From Pseudomonas faucium (GTDB lineage Bacteria > Pseudomonadota > Gammaproteobacteria > Pseudomonadales > Pseudomonadaceae): a stretch of DNA of 64,000 bases. The position numbers were made by a program, and so were the translations under genes. Below the pieces are notes generated by a model. It made no database searches, was not told the DNA's origin, and was given only the letters and a program-made list of their open reading frames with translations. The DNA is taken from positions 124,001 to 188,000 of the forward strand of contig NZ_BQIP01000001.1 of assembly GCF_021602585.1 (NCBI RefSeq). Reading direction: 5' to 3'. Positions 15,870 through 24,158 of the stretch are shown here, piece by piece. The stretch's first letter is position 1; every line of letters begins with the position of its first letter.

Positions 15870-18800
15870 GGGTGTCGGCAAGTTCGCGCTGCAGGGTCGT
15901 CAGGCTGGCTTCCAGTTGCGCCTGCAGCGCCTCGGTTGGCAAACCCTGCGCCTGGGCGCGCTCGATCGCTTCGCAGTCGCTCACCACGCCGCGCACCTTG
16001 AGCATCTTGGCGCCGCCTTTGATGCGGTGAGTGATGCGCCCCAGGGCGTCGTCCTGCGGTGTAGGGCCCAGGGCCCGCAGGGTGGCCAGGTCTTCTGCGG
16101 CGGTTTGCGTGAGCTGCTCGAGCAGGTGGCGGATCAGCTGCGGGTCATTCTGGGTCAGGTGGTGCAATTCGTTCAGCGCAAACCCGCTGGCCCGTTCGGC
16201 GGGCGCGGCTGCATCGCTGCGGGCCTGGGGCAGGTGCATTTTCAGCGCGCTCAGGCCAATCGGTTTGAACAGGCAATCGTCCATGCCGCTGGCCAGGCAG
16301 CGTTCACGCTCTTCGGCCTGGGCGTTGGCGGTGACGCCGAGAATCCAGCAGTCAGGCGTGCCGCGGGCCTGCTCCAGCTGGCGGATGCGCCGGGCCAGCT
16401 CATGGCCGTCCATCACCGGCATGCTGCAATCGGTGATGACCAGGTCGAATGACGATTGTTGCCACAGCGCCAGCGCCGCTTCGCCATGTTCTGCCAGCGT
16501 GACCCGATGGCCCAGGGTATCGAGCTGCTTCTCCAGCAACAGCAGGTTGGCCGGGTAGTCATCTACCACCAGGATGTTCAGCGGCCTGCTTGCGTGTTCC
16601 TGATGCGCGCTGCCAGGCTCGGCGGGCAGGGGCGCCGCACAGCCGGGCAATTGCAACTTGACGTCCACCAGGGTGCCCACGCCTTGCACGCTCTGCAGTT
16701 GCAGCTCGCCGCCCATCAGTTCGGCCAGGGTGCGGCTGATCACCAGGCCCAGGCCGGCGCCTTGGTGGGCACGCGGGCCTTCGGCCTGGGCAAAGGCGCT
16801 GAACAGGCGGGTTTGGTCAGCAGCGCCGATGCCGATGCCGGTGTCGCGCACGCACAGCGCCACTTGCACGTCATCGGCCGTGGAGCCTGGCTGCAGTTGC
16901 AGGCGGGTATGCACTTCACCGCGATCGGTGAACTTGATGGCGTTGCTCAGAAGGTTGGAGAGGATCTGCTTGAGGCGCAGCGGGTCGGCCATGACCCAGG
17001 CCGGCCCTTGCGGCAGCTCGCTGTGCAGGTGCAGGCCCTTGCTGCGTGCATTGCCTTCGAACACCCGCAAGGTGCCGCGTACCAGCTCGACCAGGTCGGT
17101 GGGCACGGGCTGCAAGGTCATGTGGCCGGATTCGATGCGCGAGATGTCCAGTATGTCGCCGATCAGGCCCAGCAGGCCGACGGCGGAATCGTGCGCGGTC
17201 TGCAGCGTCTGCGGGTCGCAGCGGCTGACCCGGCTGTCTTCCAGGGCCAGCTCGAGCAAGCCGATCACCGCGTTCATGGGGGTGCGTATTTCGTGGCTCA
17301 TGGTGGCCAGGAAGGTGCTTTTGGTGTGGCTGGCCTGTTCCGCGTCGTCCTTGGCCTGGCGCAGTTGTTCGAGCAGGCCGCGGCTCAGGCCCAGCTGGGC
17401 CTGCAGGGCATGCTGGGCTTCGGTGCGCTGGTGGATCAACTTGCGCAGGTAGCTGTTCCAGAACACCACCCCGGCCAGCAGCAGGGCCGAGAGCACCAGT
17501 ACCTGCAGTGCCAAGGTTCGGTAATTGCGCCAGGGGCCGTCACTGACCAGCGAGCTGGTACGCCAGCGGTTGACCAACTGGTCCAGCTCTTCGGGGGGGA
17601 TGCTCAGCAAGGTCTTGTCGAGGATGGCCTGCAGCTGGGGCTGGCCGGGGGCTACGGCGAACGCGGCGGCCGCCGGGTCGTCGCCCAGCACGCTGGCGAT
17701 GCGCAGCTGGTCCTTGAACACATGGTTGATGTAGTAGGTGGCATTGATGTGACTGCTGTAGGCCACGTCGGCTTCGCCGGTGGCCACCGATTCCATCAGG
17801 GCCAGCGGGTTTTTGGCTTCGATCACCGTGGCATTGGGGTACTGGCGCAGTACCTCGGCGCGCAAGGGCGAGCCGCGCAGCAGGGCGATGCGCTTGCCAT
17901 CCAGGTCGCGGCTCTGCAGTGGCCAGGCTGCCTGGTTGCGCGCGACCAGCACCCTGGGGCTGACCAGGTAGGGCCGGGTGTAGCGCAACTGGCTGGCGCG
18001 ATCGACACCATAGCCCAGCGCGCCGATCATCTGCGCTTCGCCGCGCGCCACCTGCTCGACCATGGCCTGCACGCTGTTGCGCTCGATCAGGGTGAACTGC
18101 AGGCCGGTGCGATGGGTGATCTGCTTGAGCAGGTCGACGGTAATGCCACTGGTTCGCTGCTGGGCATCGTTGAAGGTCAGCGGCGCCAGGGCCGGGTCGA
18201 CCAGCACGCTGACCGTCGGGTGGCGCTGGATCCAGGCCTTTTCTTCATCGCTCAGGGCCGAGAGGTGGCGCTCCAGCAAGAGGCTGGTGTTGCCACTGGT
18301 CCAGCGCCGCAGGATGTTCAGCCGTTCGCTTTCGGTGATCCTGTCCAGGGCCGCATCGATCAGGCGGCGCAGGCGTGGGTTGTCGTTGGCCAGGGCAAAG
18401 GAGAAGGTGCCGGGCTTGGCCTGGCAGAAACTGTCGATTTTTACCGTGCCTTGATAGCTCTTGCCGATCAGGTAGTCGGTGCTGATGGCATCGCCCAGGT
18501 AGGCGTCGGCTTCACCCAGCTCGACCGCCGCCAAGCCGGCCAGGGTCGAGCGATAGAGGCTCAGCTGGGCATTGGGGTAGAGGTTGCGGACCGTCTCGCC
18601 GGGCAAGTAGTGGTCGACCATCGCCAGGCGCATGCCGGCCAGGCTCGGGTTGTCCCTGAGGCTGCGGTCTTCACGGGTGACGATTACTGGCAGGTCGTCG
18701 GCGTAAGGCTCGCTCAGGCTCAACTGGGCATCGGCCGCCTCGAACCCGTTGGAGCTGCCCAGCAGGTCGATCTTGCCCTCGCGCAGGGCGGCGATCGCCT

Positions 18801-19119
18801 CGTGGCGGCTGGCAAAGCGCATGACCTGCACCGGGATACCCAGCTGCTCACCGATCAGGCCTGCAAAATCGGCGCTCAGGCCTTCGTAGTCGGACGGGCT
18901 GATGTTGATTTCGAAGGGTGGGTAGTCGGGGCGGGAGCTGCCCAGCCGCAGGGCCTTGCGCTGCTGCAGCCACTGGCGGTCCTGGCTGTCCAGTTGCAGT
19001 GGCTGGGTGACGCTGGTGGCGCGCGCCAGCAACTGGCGCGGCTCGGCATCGGCGAGTGCCTGCTGGGGGCAGCACGCCAGGCACAGTGCCAAAAGCACGC
19101 CGGTGGAGTAGCGCTTCAT
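15844..19119 (-). CDS. EvgS/BvgS-like hybrid sensor histidine kinase
   Basis: A 1091-residue multi-domain sensor. Order: signal peptide (1-23); two SBP_bac_3 Venus-flytrap domains (about 55-280 and 300-530; DYPPFEI and [13 protein letters not shown] mark their starts); a membrane helix near 540-560; a coiled coil; HisKA with the H box [18 protein letters not shown]; HATPase_c with [15 protein letters not shown] and the G2 box [18 protein letters not shown]; a receiver domain ([11 protein letters not shown]); and an Hpt domain ([12 protein letters not shown]). There is no PAS between membrane and kinase, unlike BvgS. It lies 14 nt upstream-to-downstream after the LuxR-type regulator gene on the same strand, the usual partner. 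Phosphorelay His-Asp-His-Asp is expected; the bound ligand is unknown. Confidence 0.9.
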   Translation of the reverse strand: MKRYSTGVLLALCLACCPQQALADAEPRQLLARATSVTQPLQLDSQDRQWLQQRKALRLGSSRPDYPPFEINISPSDYEGLSADFAGLIGEQLGIPVQVMRFASRHEAIAALREGKIDLLGSSNGFEAADAQLSLSEPYADDLPVIVTREDRSLRDNPSLAGMRLAMVDHYLPGETVRNLYPNAQLSLYRSTLAGLAAVELGEADAYLGDAISTDYLIGKSYQGTVKIDSFCQAKPGTFSFALANDNPRLRRLIDAALDRITESERLNILRRWTSGNTSLLLERHLSALSDEEKAWIQRHPTVSVLVDPALAPLTFNDAQQRTSGITVDLLKQITHRTGLQFTLIERNSVQAMVEQVARGEAQMIGALGYGVDRASQLRYTRPYLVSPRVLVARNQAAWPLQSRDLDGKRIALLRGSPLRAEVLRQYPNATVIEAKNPLALMESVATGEADVAYSSHINATYYINHVFKDQLRIASVLGDDPAAAAFAVAPGQPQLQAILDKTLLSIPPEELDQLVNRWRTSSLVSDGPWRNYRTLALQVLVLSALLLAGVVFWNSYLRKLIHQRTEAQHALQAQLGLSRGLLEQLRQAKDDAEQASHTKSTFLATMSHEIRTPMNAVIGLLELALEDSRVSRCDPQTLQTAHDSAVGLLGLIGDILDISRIESGHMTLQPVPTDLVELVRGTLRVFEGNARSKGLHLHSELPQGPAWVMADPLRLKQILSNLLSNAIKFTDRGEVHTRLQLQPGSTADDVQVALCVRDTGIGIGAADQTRLFSAFAQAEGPRAHQGAGLGLVISRTLAELMGGELQLQSVQGVGTLVDVKLQLPGCAAPLPAEPGSAHQEHASRPLNILVVDDYPANLLLLEKQLDTLGHRVTLAEHGEAALALWQQSSFDLVITDCSMPVMDGHELARRIRQLEQARGTPDCWILGVTANAQAEERERCLASGMDDCLFKPIGLSALKMHLPQARSDAAAPAERASGFALNELHHLTQNDPQLIRHLLEQLTQTAAEDLATLRALGPTPQDDALGRITHRIKGGAKMLKVRGVVSDCEAIERAQAQGLPTEALQAQLEASLTTLQRELADTLSAVAASS

Positions 19120-19133
19120 CGCGAGAGGGGCGC

Positions 19134-19748
19134 TCAGTTGACGTGGTTGCGTTTGGCCAGGTCGACCATTTCCACCAGCGATTCGGTCTTGAGCTTCTCC
19201 ATGATGCGGCCCCGGTAGGTGCTGATGGTCTTGGCGCTGAGGTTCATGCTGCCGCCTATGTGCTTGTTGTTCTCGCCCCGGGCGAGGCGGCGCAACACTT
19301 CCATCTCGCGGTTGGACAGGCTTTCCAGGCGCCTGGGTTCGCTGTCGAGGGTGTTGCTGTTGACCGACATCTGGGGAAACGTGGAGTAGCCCTTGATCAG
19401 TGCCTTGAGGGCGAAGATCAATGCTTCGTGGTCTTCATCCTTGGTCACGAATGCGCCAATGCCAGCGTCCAGGCAGCGGCGCACGTAGAGGTCGGTGGCC
19501 TGCCCGGTCAGCACCATGATCTTGGGTACGGGTTCCAGCTGCTGAAGGCGCTTGATGACCTCCATGCCATCAAGGCCGGGCAGGCCGATGTCCAGTACCA
19601 CCACATCGGGACGCAGTTCGCGCGCTACCTGCGCCACTTCGCTGCCGTTGCCTACTTCGCCAACGACGCGGAAGCGCTCGCGCTCCAGCAGCAGGCGCAT
19701 GGACAGCCTGACGATGGGGTGGTCGTCAACGATCAACACGGTTGTCAT
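19134..19748 (-). CDS. NarL/LuxR-family response regulator (EvgA/BvgA-like)
   Basis: A 204-residue regulator. The receiver domain has VLIVDDHPIVR and phospho-Asp in VVVLDIGLPGLDG. The C-terminal LuxR HTH has LSNREMEVLRRLARGENNKHIG and ISTYRGRIMEKL. AGGAG lies 7 nt before the MTTVLIVDD start; an in-frame upstream start at 19778 lacks an RBS. It precedes the hybrid kinase by 14 nt, so the two form one operon and a phosphorelay pair. The 216-nt region upstream (19749-19964) is AT-richer and holds the operon promoter; no clear -35/-10 could be assigned there. Confidence 0.92.
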   Translation of the reverse strand: MTTVLIVDDHPIVRLSMRLLLERERFRVVGEVGNGSEVAQVARELRPDVVVLDIGLPGLDGMEVIKRLQQLEPVPKIMVLTGQATDLYVRRCLDAGIGAFVTKDEDHEALIFALKALIKGYSTFPQMSVNSNTLDSEPRRLESLSNREMEVLRRLARGENNKHIGGSMNLSAKTISTYRGRIMEKLKTESLVEMVDLAKRNHVN

Positions 19749-19964
19749 GAAGTTAACTCCTGTCGGAATGTGGACCATTTCCTGTGCTTAATCAGGAATA
19801 TGCCTGCAAGTTCTTTCTGCAGCGCAGCACGATACGGCCATTCCGGATACTTGGTAATGGCGAGTATAGATCTGTTGAACAACCGAGCGGTTATTGTGGA
19901 AAAATCCTACAAAAAAGCGCGCCAGGCATCGCGCGAAGGCGACGATGCCCGTGCTGGAGGGGGG

Positions 19965-20207
19965 TTATTGGCAGGCGGGGTGAGGTTTGCGTATGCGTAG
20001 CGTCGATGCCGGGTTGTTGCTCAATGCCAGGCCGACCCGCGCCGGGCGCGGCAGCAGTTGGCCGGAGCAGTTCGGGCAGCGGCTATGCAGGCGAGATTCG
20101 CTGCAGCTTCGGCAGAAGGTGCATTCGAACGAACAGATGAATGCTTCAAGGCTGTCGCCGGGCAGGTCGACATCGCAGCATTCGCAGTTGGGGCGCAGCT
20201 CCAGCAT
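19965..20207 (-). CDS. DUF1272 zinc-binding-like protein
   Basis: An 80-residue protein starting MLELRPNCECCDVDLPGDSLEAF, followed by ICSFECTFCRSC and RCPNCSGQLLPRP. The Cys pairs (CECC, CSFECTFCRSC, CPNC) look like a treble-clef zinc site and match the small DUF1272 family. Function is unknown. GGAG lies about 8 nt before the start. It sits 66 nt downstream of cobM on the same strand and could be co-transcribed with the cobalamin genes, though family members also occur in unrelated contexts. Confidence 0.8.
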   Translation of the reverse strand: MLELRPNCECCDVDLPGDSLEAFICSFECTFCRSCSESRLHSRCPNCSGQLLPRPARVGLALSNNPASTLRIRKPHPACQ

Positions 20208-20273
20208 GGGCGTGACTCCGGTAGGCGGGAACGATCCCGGAGTCTGCGCTGCCAGGTGCGCCGTTGGCAATGC

Positions 20274-21026
20274 TCAGCCGCCGGGGCGGTAGAGGTGCGC
20301 GTGGCCGGCGCGGTACAAGGCCGATTCGGCAAACGGTGCATCGCCCAGCACGTGGCCGACAAGGATCAGCGCTGTGCGACGAAACCCTTTTGCCGCGACC
20401 TGTTCGACGATATCGGCCAAGGTTGCGCGCACCCAGTCCTGGTCCGGCCAGGTGGCGCGGTGGACCACGGCAATCGGGCAATCGGCGCCGTAGTGGGGGC
20501 GCAACTCTTCGACGATGCGCGGCAAGTGCTTGACCCCCAGGTGAATGGCCAGGGTAGCGCCGTGGCGGGCCAGGTCGGCCAACTGCTCGCCTGCCGGCAT
20601 CGGCGAGCTGTCGCCATAGCGGGTCAGGATGACGGTCTGCGCCACCTCCGGCAGGGTCAGCTCGCAGCCCAGCAAAGCGGCGCTGGCCGCGGTGGCCGTG
20701 ACCCCGGGGATGATCTGGTAGTCGATGCCCAGCTCGCGCAAGTGGCGAATCTGCTCGCCGATGGCGCCGTACAGGCTGGGGTCGCCACTGTGCACGCGCG
20801 CCACGTCCTGGCCCCGTTCATGGGCTGCGCGGATGGCCTCGATGATCTGTTCCAGGTGCAGCTCGGCGCTGTTGATGAGCGTCTCGGCCTGGTGGCCTTC
20901 GAGCACCGCCGGCGGCACCAGCGAGCCGGCATAGATGATCACCGGGCACTGACGGATCAGGCGCTGGCCCTTGACCGTGATCAGCTCCGGGTCGCCGGGG
21001 CCGGCGCCGATGAAGTAGACCGTCAT
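20274..21026 (-). CDS. cobM: Precorrin-4 C11-methyltransferase
   Basis: A 250-residue SAM-dependent tetrapyrrole methylase. It opens with VYFIGAGPGDPELITVKG, the family's first glycine loop, and has VARVHSGDPSLYGAIGEQ, YQIIPGVTATAASAALLG and TLAIHLGVKHL, which mark the CobM/CbiF group. It adds the C-11 methyl group to precorrin-4 in the aerobic cobalamin pathway. It is the distal gene of the riboswitch-led cbtB-cbtA-cobE-cobM arm, with 32 nt separating it from cobE. Other ring-modifying enzymes must lie elsewhere in the genome. Confidence 0.93.
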   Translation of the reverse strand: MTVYFIGAGPGDPELITVKGQRLIRQCPVIIYAGSLVPPAVLEGHQAETLINSAELHLEQIIEAIRAAHERGQDVARVHSGDPSLYGAIGEQIRHLRELGIDYQIIPGVTATAASAALLGCELTLPEVAQTVILTRYGDSSPMPAGEQLADLARHGATLAIHLGVKHLPRIVEELRPHYGADCPIAVVHRATWPDQDWVRATLADIVEQVAAKGFRRTALILVGHVLGDAPFAESALYRAGHAHLYRPGG

Positions 21027-21058
21027 GGAAATTCCTTGCAGGTAAATGGTTGAAGCGA

Positions 21059-21469
21059 TTATCCGCCGCAGGCCAGGGCGACGGTAGCGGCGCCTGAAGA
21101 TTGCCGCATTACCCTGAGCCTGGCGCTGCCGTGCTCGCGACTGGCCAGGGCCAGGGCCGCACTTTCGGCAACGCCCCAGCAGCCGCTGTGGGCGTAGGCA
21201 GAGGCCGAACGATGGGTGAGCAACGGTTCGAAAGCCTGCAACTGGCTGGCAGTGAACACCACCAGGGGCAAGCCGAGGCGCAGGGCCAGCTGCTCAAGCC
21301 CCGGCTCATCGGCCTTGAGGCTGATCGTGGCAATGCCGCGCAGCGTGCCCAGGGCCTGGCCGTGGGCAGCCAGGCTCTGGCGCAGCAGGGTGTCGAGGTG
21401 GTCCAGCGAACAGCCGCGGCGGCAGCCGAAGCCGGCGTACAGCGCCGGCAGGGCTGCTTCAGCGGCCAT
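21059..21469 (-). CDS. cobE: CobE/CbiG C-terminal-like cobalamin biosynthesis protein
   Basis: A 136-residue protein starting MAAEAALPALYAGFGCRRGCS, the typical N-terminus of CobE and of the CbiG C-terminal domain. It continues with ISLKADEPGLEQLALRLGLPLVVFTASQL, AHSGCWGVAESAALA and VMRQSSGAATVALA. The role in corrin synthesis is not fully settled; in CbiG the related domain takes part in ring-lactone opening. Its ATG overlaps the cbtA stop codon by one base (TGATG), so translation is coupled. It is transcribed with cbtB, cbtA and cobM. Confidence 0.88.
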   Translation of the reverse strand: MAAEAALPALYAGFGCRRGCSLDHLDTLLRQSLAAHGQALGTLRGIATISLKADEPGLEQLALRLGLPLVVFTASQLQAFEPLLTHRSASAYAHSGCWGVAESAALALASREHGSARLRVMRQSSGAATVALACGG

Positions 21470-22161
21470 CAGGCGTGCTGGGCGCGGCGATACAGCCAGG
21501 CGCTGAGCAGGCCCAGGGCCACCCAGAACGCGGCATTGGTCAGCCACGAGGCGATCTTGAACTGGGTTTCCAGGGCCTCGGGCGCCAGGCTCTGGTGAAC
21601 TTCAGGCTGCGGCGCGCCGATGACGTGCGGCACTACCAGCAGCACCGCGCCGGCGACCTTGAGCAGCCAGTGCCGGGCGAACACCAGCAACGCCAGCCCC
21701 AGCGCAGTGGCGGCTGCGGTGCCGATCCACCAGCTCTGGCGCTGGCCCAGGTCGGCGGCCGCGGTGCCAGGCAACTCGGGCGGCAGGCCCAGGGTGGGTG
21801 CCAGGCAGAACACCGCAAAGCCGGCCAGGCCCCACAGCGCGCCGGTGCTCACCCGGTTGGGTTCGCGCAGGCTGTACAGGGCGGCCAGGATCAAGGCGAA
21901 GCCGACAGCCACCACCAGGTTGCCGCCGGTGGTCGAGAGGATGCGCTGCCAGCCATCTTCCGGCGACCAGGCCTCGGCGCTGTGTTCGTGGGCCGCGACG
22001 GCTTCGCCGTCATGGCTGTGGTGCTCGGCGGCAGGGGCGGCGGTCTCGTAGGTTTCTGCCTGGAGAATCAGCGGGGCGACCCAGAAGCTTTGCAGCAGGG
22101 TCAGCAGCAAGGCTGCGAGCAGGCCGCTGAACCCGGCGGTGCGGGCAATGCGCTTGATCAT
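21469..22161 (-). CDS. cbtA: CbtA cobalt transporter subunit
   Basis: A 230-residue membrane protein with about five helices: 8-30, 78-98, 105-125, 150-175 and 200-220. A loop after the first helix is rich in His (EHHSHDGEAVAAHEHSAEAW), as expected for metal handling. LREPNRVSTGALWGLAGFAVFCLAP and GLPPELPG are CbtA signatures. With CbtB it forms a predicted cobalt importer that supplies the chelatase. The start follows GAGG; it is 10 nt after cbtB. Control by the upstream cobalamin riboswitch is expected. Confidence 0.9.
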   Translation of the reverse strand: MIKRIARTAGFSGLLAALLLTLLQSFWVAPLILQAETYETAAPAAEHHSHDGEAVAAHEHSAEAWSPEDGWQRILSTTGGNLVVAVGFALILAALYSLREPNRVSTGALWGLAGFAVFCLAPTLGLPPELPGTAAADLGQRQSWWIGTAAATALGLALLVFARHWLLKVAGAVLLVVPHVIGAPQPEVHQSLAPEALETQFKIASWLTNAAFWVALGLLSAWLYRRAQHA

Positions 22162-22171
22162 CGGGCGGGCC

Positions 22172-22357
22172 TCAGTGGCAAGGGAATGCGGCGCTGTGGC
22201 GGGTGTCGTGGGCGGCATTGTGCACCGCCTCGATGTGCGAGAAACCGGCGAAGTAGACCAGGCACAGGCCCAGCAGGCTGGCCCCTACGGCGATGACGAC
22301 GCGCTGGCTGAGGGTGACGGGGGTGGCGATGCTGTGCTTGGCGCTGGTGATGGGCAT
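22172..22357 (-). CDS. cbtB: CbtB cobalt transporter subunit
   Basis: A 61-residue protein with one membrane helix (VVIAVGASLLGLCLVYFAGF) followed by the His-rich end SHIEAVHNAAHDTRHS, the cobalt-binding signature of CbtB. GAGGAA precedes the MPITSAKHS start by about 6 nt. It is the first gene behind the reverse-strand cobalamin riboswitch (22465-22665) and lies 10 nt before cbtA. Confidence 0.92.
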   Translation of the reverse strand: MPITSAKHSIATPVTLSQRVVIAVGASLLGLCLVYFAGFSHIEAVHNAAHDTRHSAAFPCH

Positions 22358-22464
22358 GACGCGTTCCTCTGTTGTTTTGAGCTCAACGGGCAAGCGCGGC
22401 AGCCCCAGGCGCGAGGCGCCCGAGGGAATGCGACAGCGCCCGCCCACCGCGGGGTGTTCATGTG

Positions 22465-22665
22465 ACGCCAGGCCGGTCTCCGGGCTTGCGAGGAGGAGCA
22501 GGGCTCCTTTAAAGCATCACCTTCCCATGCCCTACGACGTGGCACAGTGGTCTAGACGCTTCGCTCGCTTACCGTTGCGGGGGCAGCACCGGCCTGGTCC
22601 GGCCCTGTTGCAGGGCCTGCGACGCACCGGTTTCCCGTTTCACCCCCAAGGGGGCACCTGAACGC
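22465..22665 (-). ncRNA. Cobalamin riboswitch upstream of cbtB-cbtA-cobE-cobM
   Basis: Read on the minus strand, the element begins AGGTGCCCCC, then GGGTGAAACGGGAAACCGGTG, GCTGCCCCCGCAACGGTAAG, a central CCACTGTGCC, GGGAAGGTGATGC and ends with the B12 box GCAAGCCCGGAGACCGGCC (22467-22490 region). These are the conserved blocks of adenosylcobalamin riboswitches, in order. It ends about 110 nt before cbtB. High cobalamin should shut off cobalt uptake and the downstream cob genes. Confidence 0.92.
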
Positions 22666-22754
22666 AAGGCGTTAGGAGACCACGGGGCAGGGTTTCCGTC
22701 AATTGGTTGCAAGTTATTACGGCGGCGCGAGAGGCGACAAAACCACGGCATCAG

Positions 22755-22783
22755 TTGACCACCCGCCACCCCCCGCGTAGCCT
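22755..22783 (+). promoter_or_regulatory. Sigma-70 promoter of the cobW riboswitch transcript
   Basis: TTGACC (22755-22760) and TAGCCT (22778-22783) are separated by 17 nt. Transcription would start near 22790, exactly at the beginning of the forward cobalamin riboswitch. A divergent promoter for the reverse riboswitch must lie in 22666-22754; a TTGACG on the minus strand (22697-22702) is a weak candidate -35. Confidence 0.55.
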
Positions 22784-22792
22784 TGCCGCTTC

Positions 22793-22975
22793 GAGGTTCT
22801 TCGGCCACGCCGAAGCTAAGACGGGAACGCGGTTCAAGCCGCGGCTGCCCCCGCAACTGTAAGCACCGGCAACGGAACGACACAGCCACTGCGCCCCAGC
22901 GCGGGAAGGCGTCGTCCTACCCGGCCCCGTTCATCGAACGGGCCGCGACGGTGCAAGCCAGGAGACCTGCCTCGA
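22793..22975 (+). ncRNA. Cobalamin riboswitch upstream of cobW-cobN
   Basis: The plus strand shows GAGGTTCTTCGG, GACGGGAACGCGGTTC, GCGGCTGCCCCCGCAACTG, a central AGCCACTGCGCC, GCGGGAAGGCG, a long peripheral hairpin (GGCCCCGTTCATCGAACGGGCC) and the B12 box AAGCCAGGAGACCTGCC (22955-22971). All blocks of the cobalamin riboswitch are present and in order. It ends about 113 nt before cobW. Two independent riboswitches lie back to back within about 500 bp here. Confidence 0.94.
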
Positions 22976-23087
22976 CACGTTTTCGACTTTCAACCGGGCG
23001 GGGTGATCCGGTGGCGAACGAGCCCGGCCGGCCTGGCCCGTGGCTTTCGTCCCGCATGCCCGCGCCATTTGCCAAGGGCAACGCGAC

Positions 23088-24155
23088 ATGAAAACACTGG
23101 CCAAGCTCCCCGTCACCATCGTCACCGGCTTCCTCGGCTCGGGCAAGACCACCTTGCTGCGGCACATGCTCGACAATGCCCAGGGCCGGCGCATCGCGGT
23201 CATCGTCAACGAGTTCGGCGAACTCGGCATCGACGGCGAGATTCTCAAGCAATGCAGCATCGGCTGCAGTGAAGAAGAGGCCAGCGGCCGCGTCTACGAG
23301 TTGGCCAACGGCTGCCTGTGCTGCACGGTGCAGGAGGAATTCTTCCCGGTCATGCGCGAGCTGGTGGCCCGCCGTGGCGACCTCGACCACATCCTCATCG
23401 AAACCAGCGGCCTGGCCTTGCCCAAGCCTTTGGTTCAAGCTTTCCAGTGGCCAGAAATCCGCACTGCCTGCACCGTCGATGCGGTGATCACCGTGGTCGA
23501 CAGCCCGGCCGTGGCTGCCGGCACCTTTGCCGCCTACCCGGACCAGGTCGACGCGCAGCGTAAGCTCGACCCCAACCTGGACCACGAATCGCCACTGCAC
23601 GAGCTGTTCGCCGACCAGTTGGCCAGCGCCGACCTGGTGGTGCTGAACAAGGCCGACCTGATCGATGCCGAAGGCCTGGCCAAGGTGCGCGCCGAAGTGG
23701 CCGCAGAGCTGCCGCCTGCGGTCAAGGTGATCGAGGCCAGCAGCGGCCGCCTGCCACTGGACGTGTTGCTGGGCCTGGGCGCCGAGTCCGAGGAGCACAT
23801 CGACGGCCGCCGCACGCACCACGATTCGCACCATGACGGCGACGATCATGACGACCATGACCACGACGCCTTCGACTCCATCTCCATCGACCTGCCCGAA
23901 GCTGACGAAAGCCTGCTGCTCGACGCCCTGACGCAACTGGTGGTGGAGTTCGGCATCCTGCGTGCCAAGGGCTTTGCCGCCATCCCCGGCAAGCCGATGC
24001 GCCTGCTGGTGCAGGGCGTGGGTACCCGTTTCGACAAGCACTTCGACCGCGCCTGGCGTGCCGACGAGCCGCGCATCACGCGCCTGGTGCTGATCGGCCA
24101 GGACCTCGATGCCGTGCAACTGGAAGCGCGCCTGCGCCAGGCCCTGGGCGCCTGA
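23088..24155 (+). CDS. cobW: Cobalamin biosynthesis GTPase/metallochaperone CobW
   Basis: A 355-residue G3E-family GTPase. Walker A is GFLGSGKTT (14-22); the metal-binding CxCC motif is in NGCLCCTVQEE; LETSG-like switch is ILIETSGLALP; the base-recognition motif is LNKADLID. A His/Asp-rich stretch (HHDSHHDGDDHDDHDHD) precedes the C-terminal CobW_C domain. It is thought to deliver cobalt to the CobN chelatase using GTP. Start MKTLAKLPVTIVTGF is preferred over an upstream in-frame Met. It lies 3 nt before cobN in a riboswitch-led operon. Confidence 0.95.
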   Translation: MKTLAKLPVTIVTGFLGSGKTTLLRHMLDNAQGRRIAVIVNEFGELGIDGEILKQCSIGCSEEEASGRVYELANGCLCCTVQEEFFPVMRELVARRGDLDHILIETSGLALPKPLVQAFQWPEIRTACTVDAVITVVDSPAVAAGTFAAYPDQVDAQRKLDPNLDHESPLHELFADQLASADLVVLNKADLIDAEGLAKVRAEVAAELPPAVKVIEASSGRLPLDVLLGLGAESEEHIDGRRTHHDSHHDGDDHDDHDHDAFDSISIDLPEADESLLLDALTQLVVEFGILRAKGFAAIPGKPMRLLVQGVGTRFDKHFDRAWRADEPRITRLVLIGQDLDAVQLEARLRQALGA

Positions 24156-24158
24156 CCC

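Noticed and set aside
16456-19218. A 920-codon open frame on the plus strand opposite the hybrid kinase gene.
   Set aside because: It is a GC-rich shadow of the real minus-strand gene: rich in Gln, Ala, Gly and His with no recognisable domain. The opposite frame has clear SBP, kinase, receiver and Hpt motifs.
22541-22580. GTGGTCTAGACG-like sequence resembling the start of a tRNA.
   Set aside because: It belongs to the variable arm of the reverse cobalamin riboswitch; no acceptor or T-loop matches follow.
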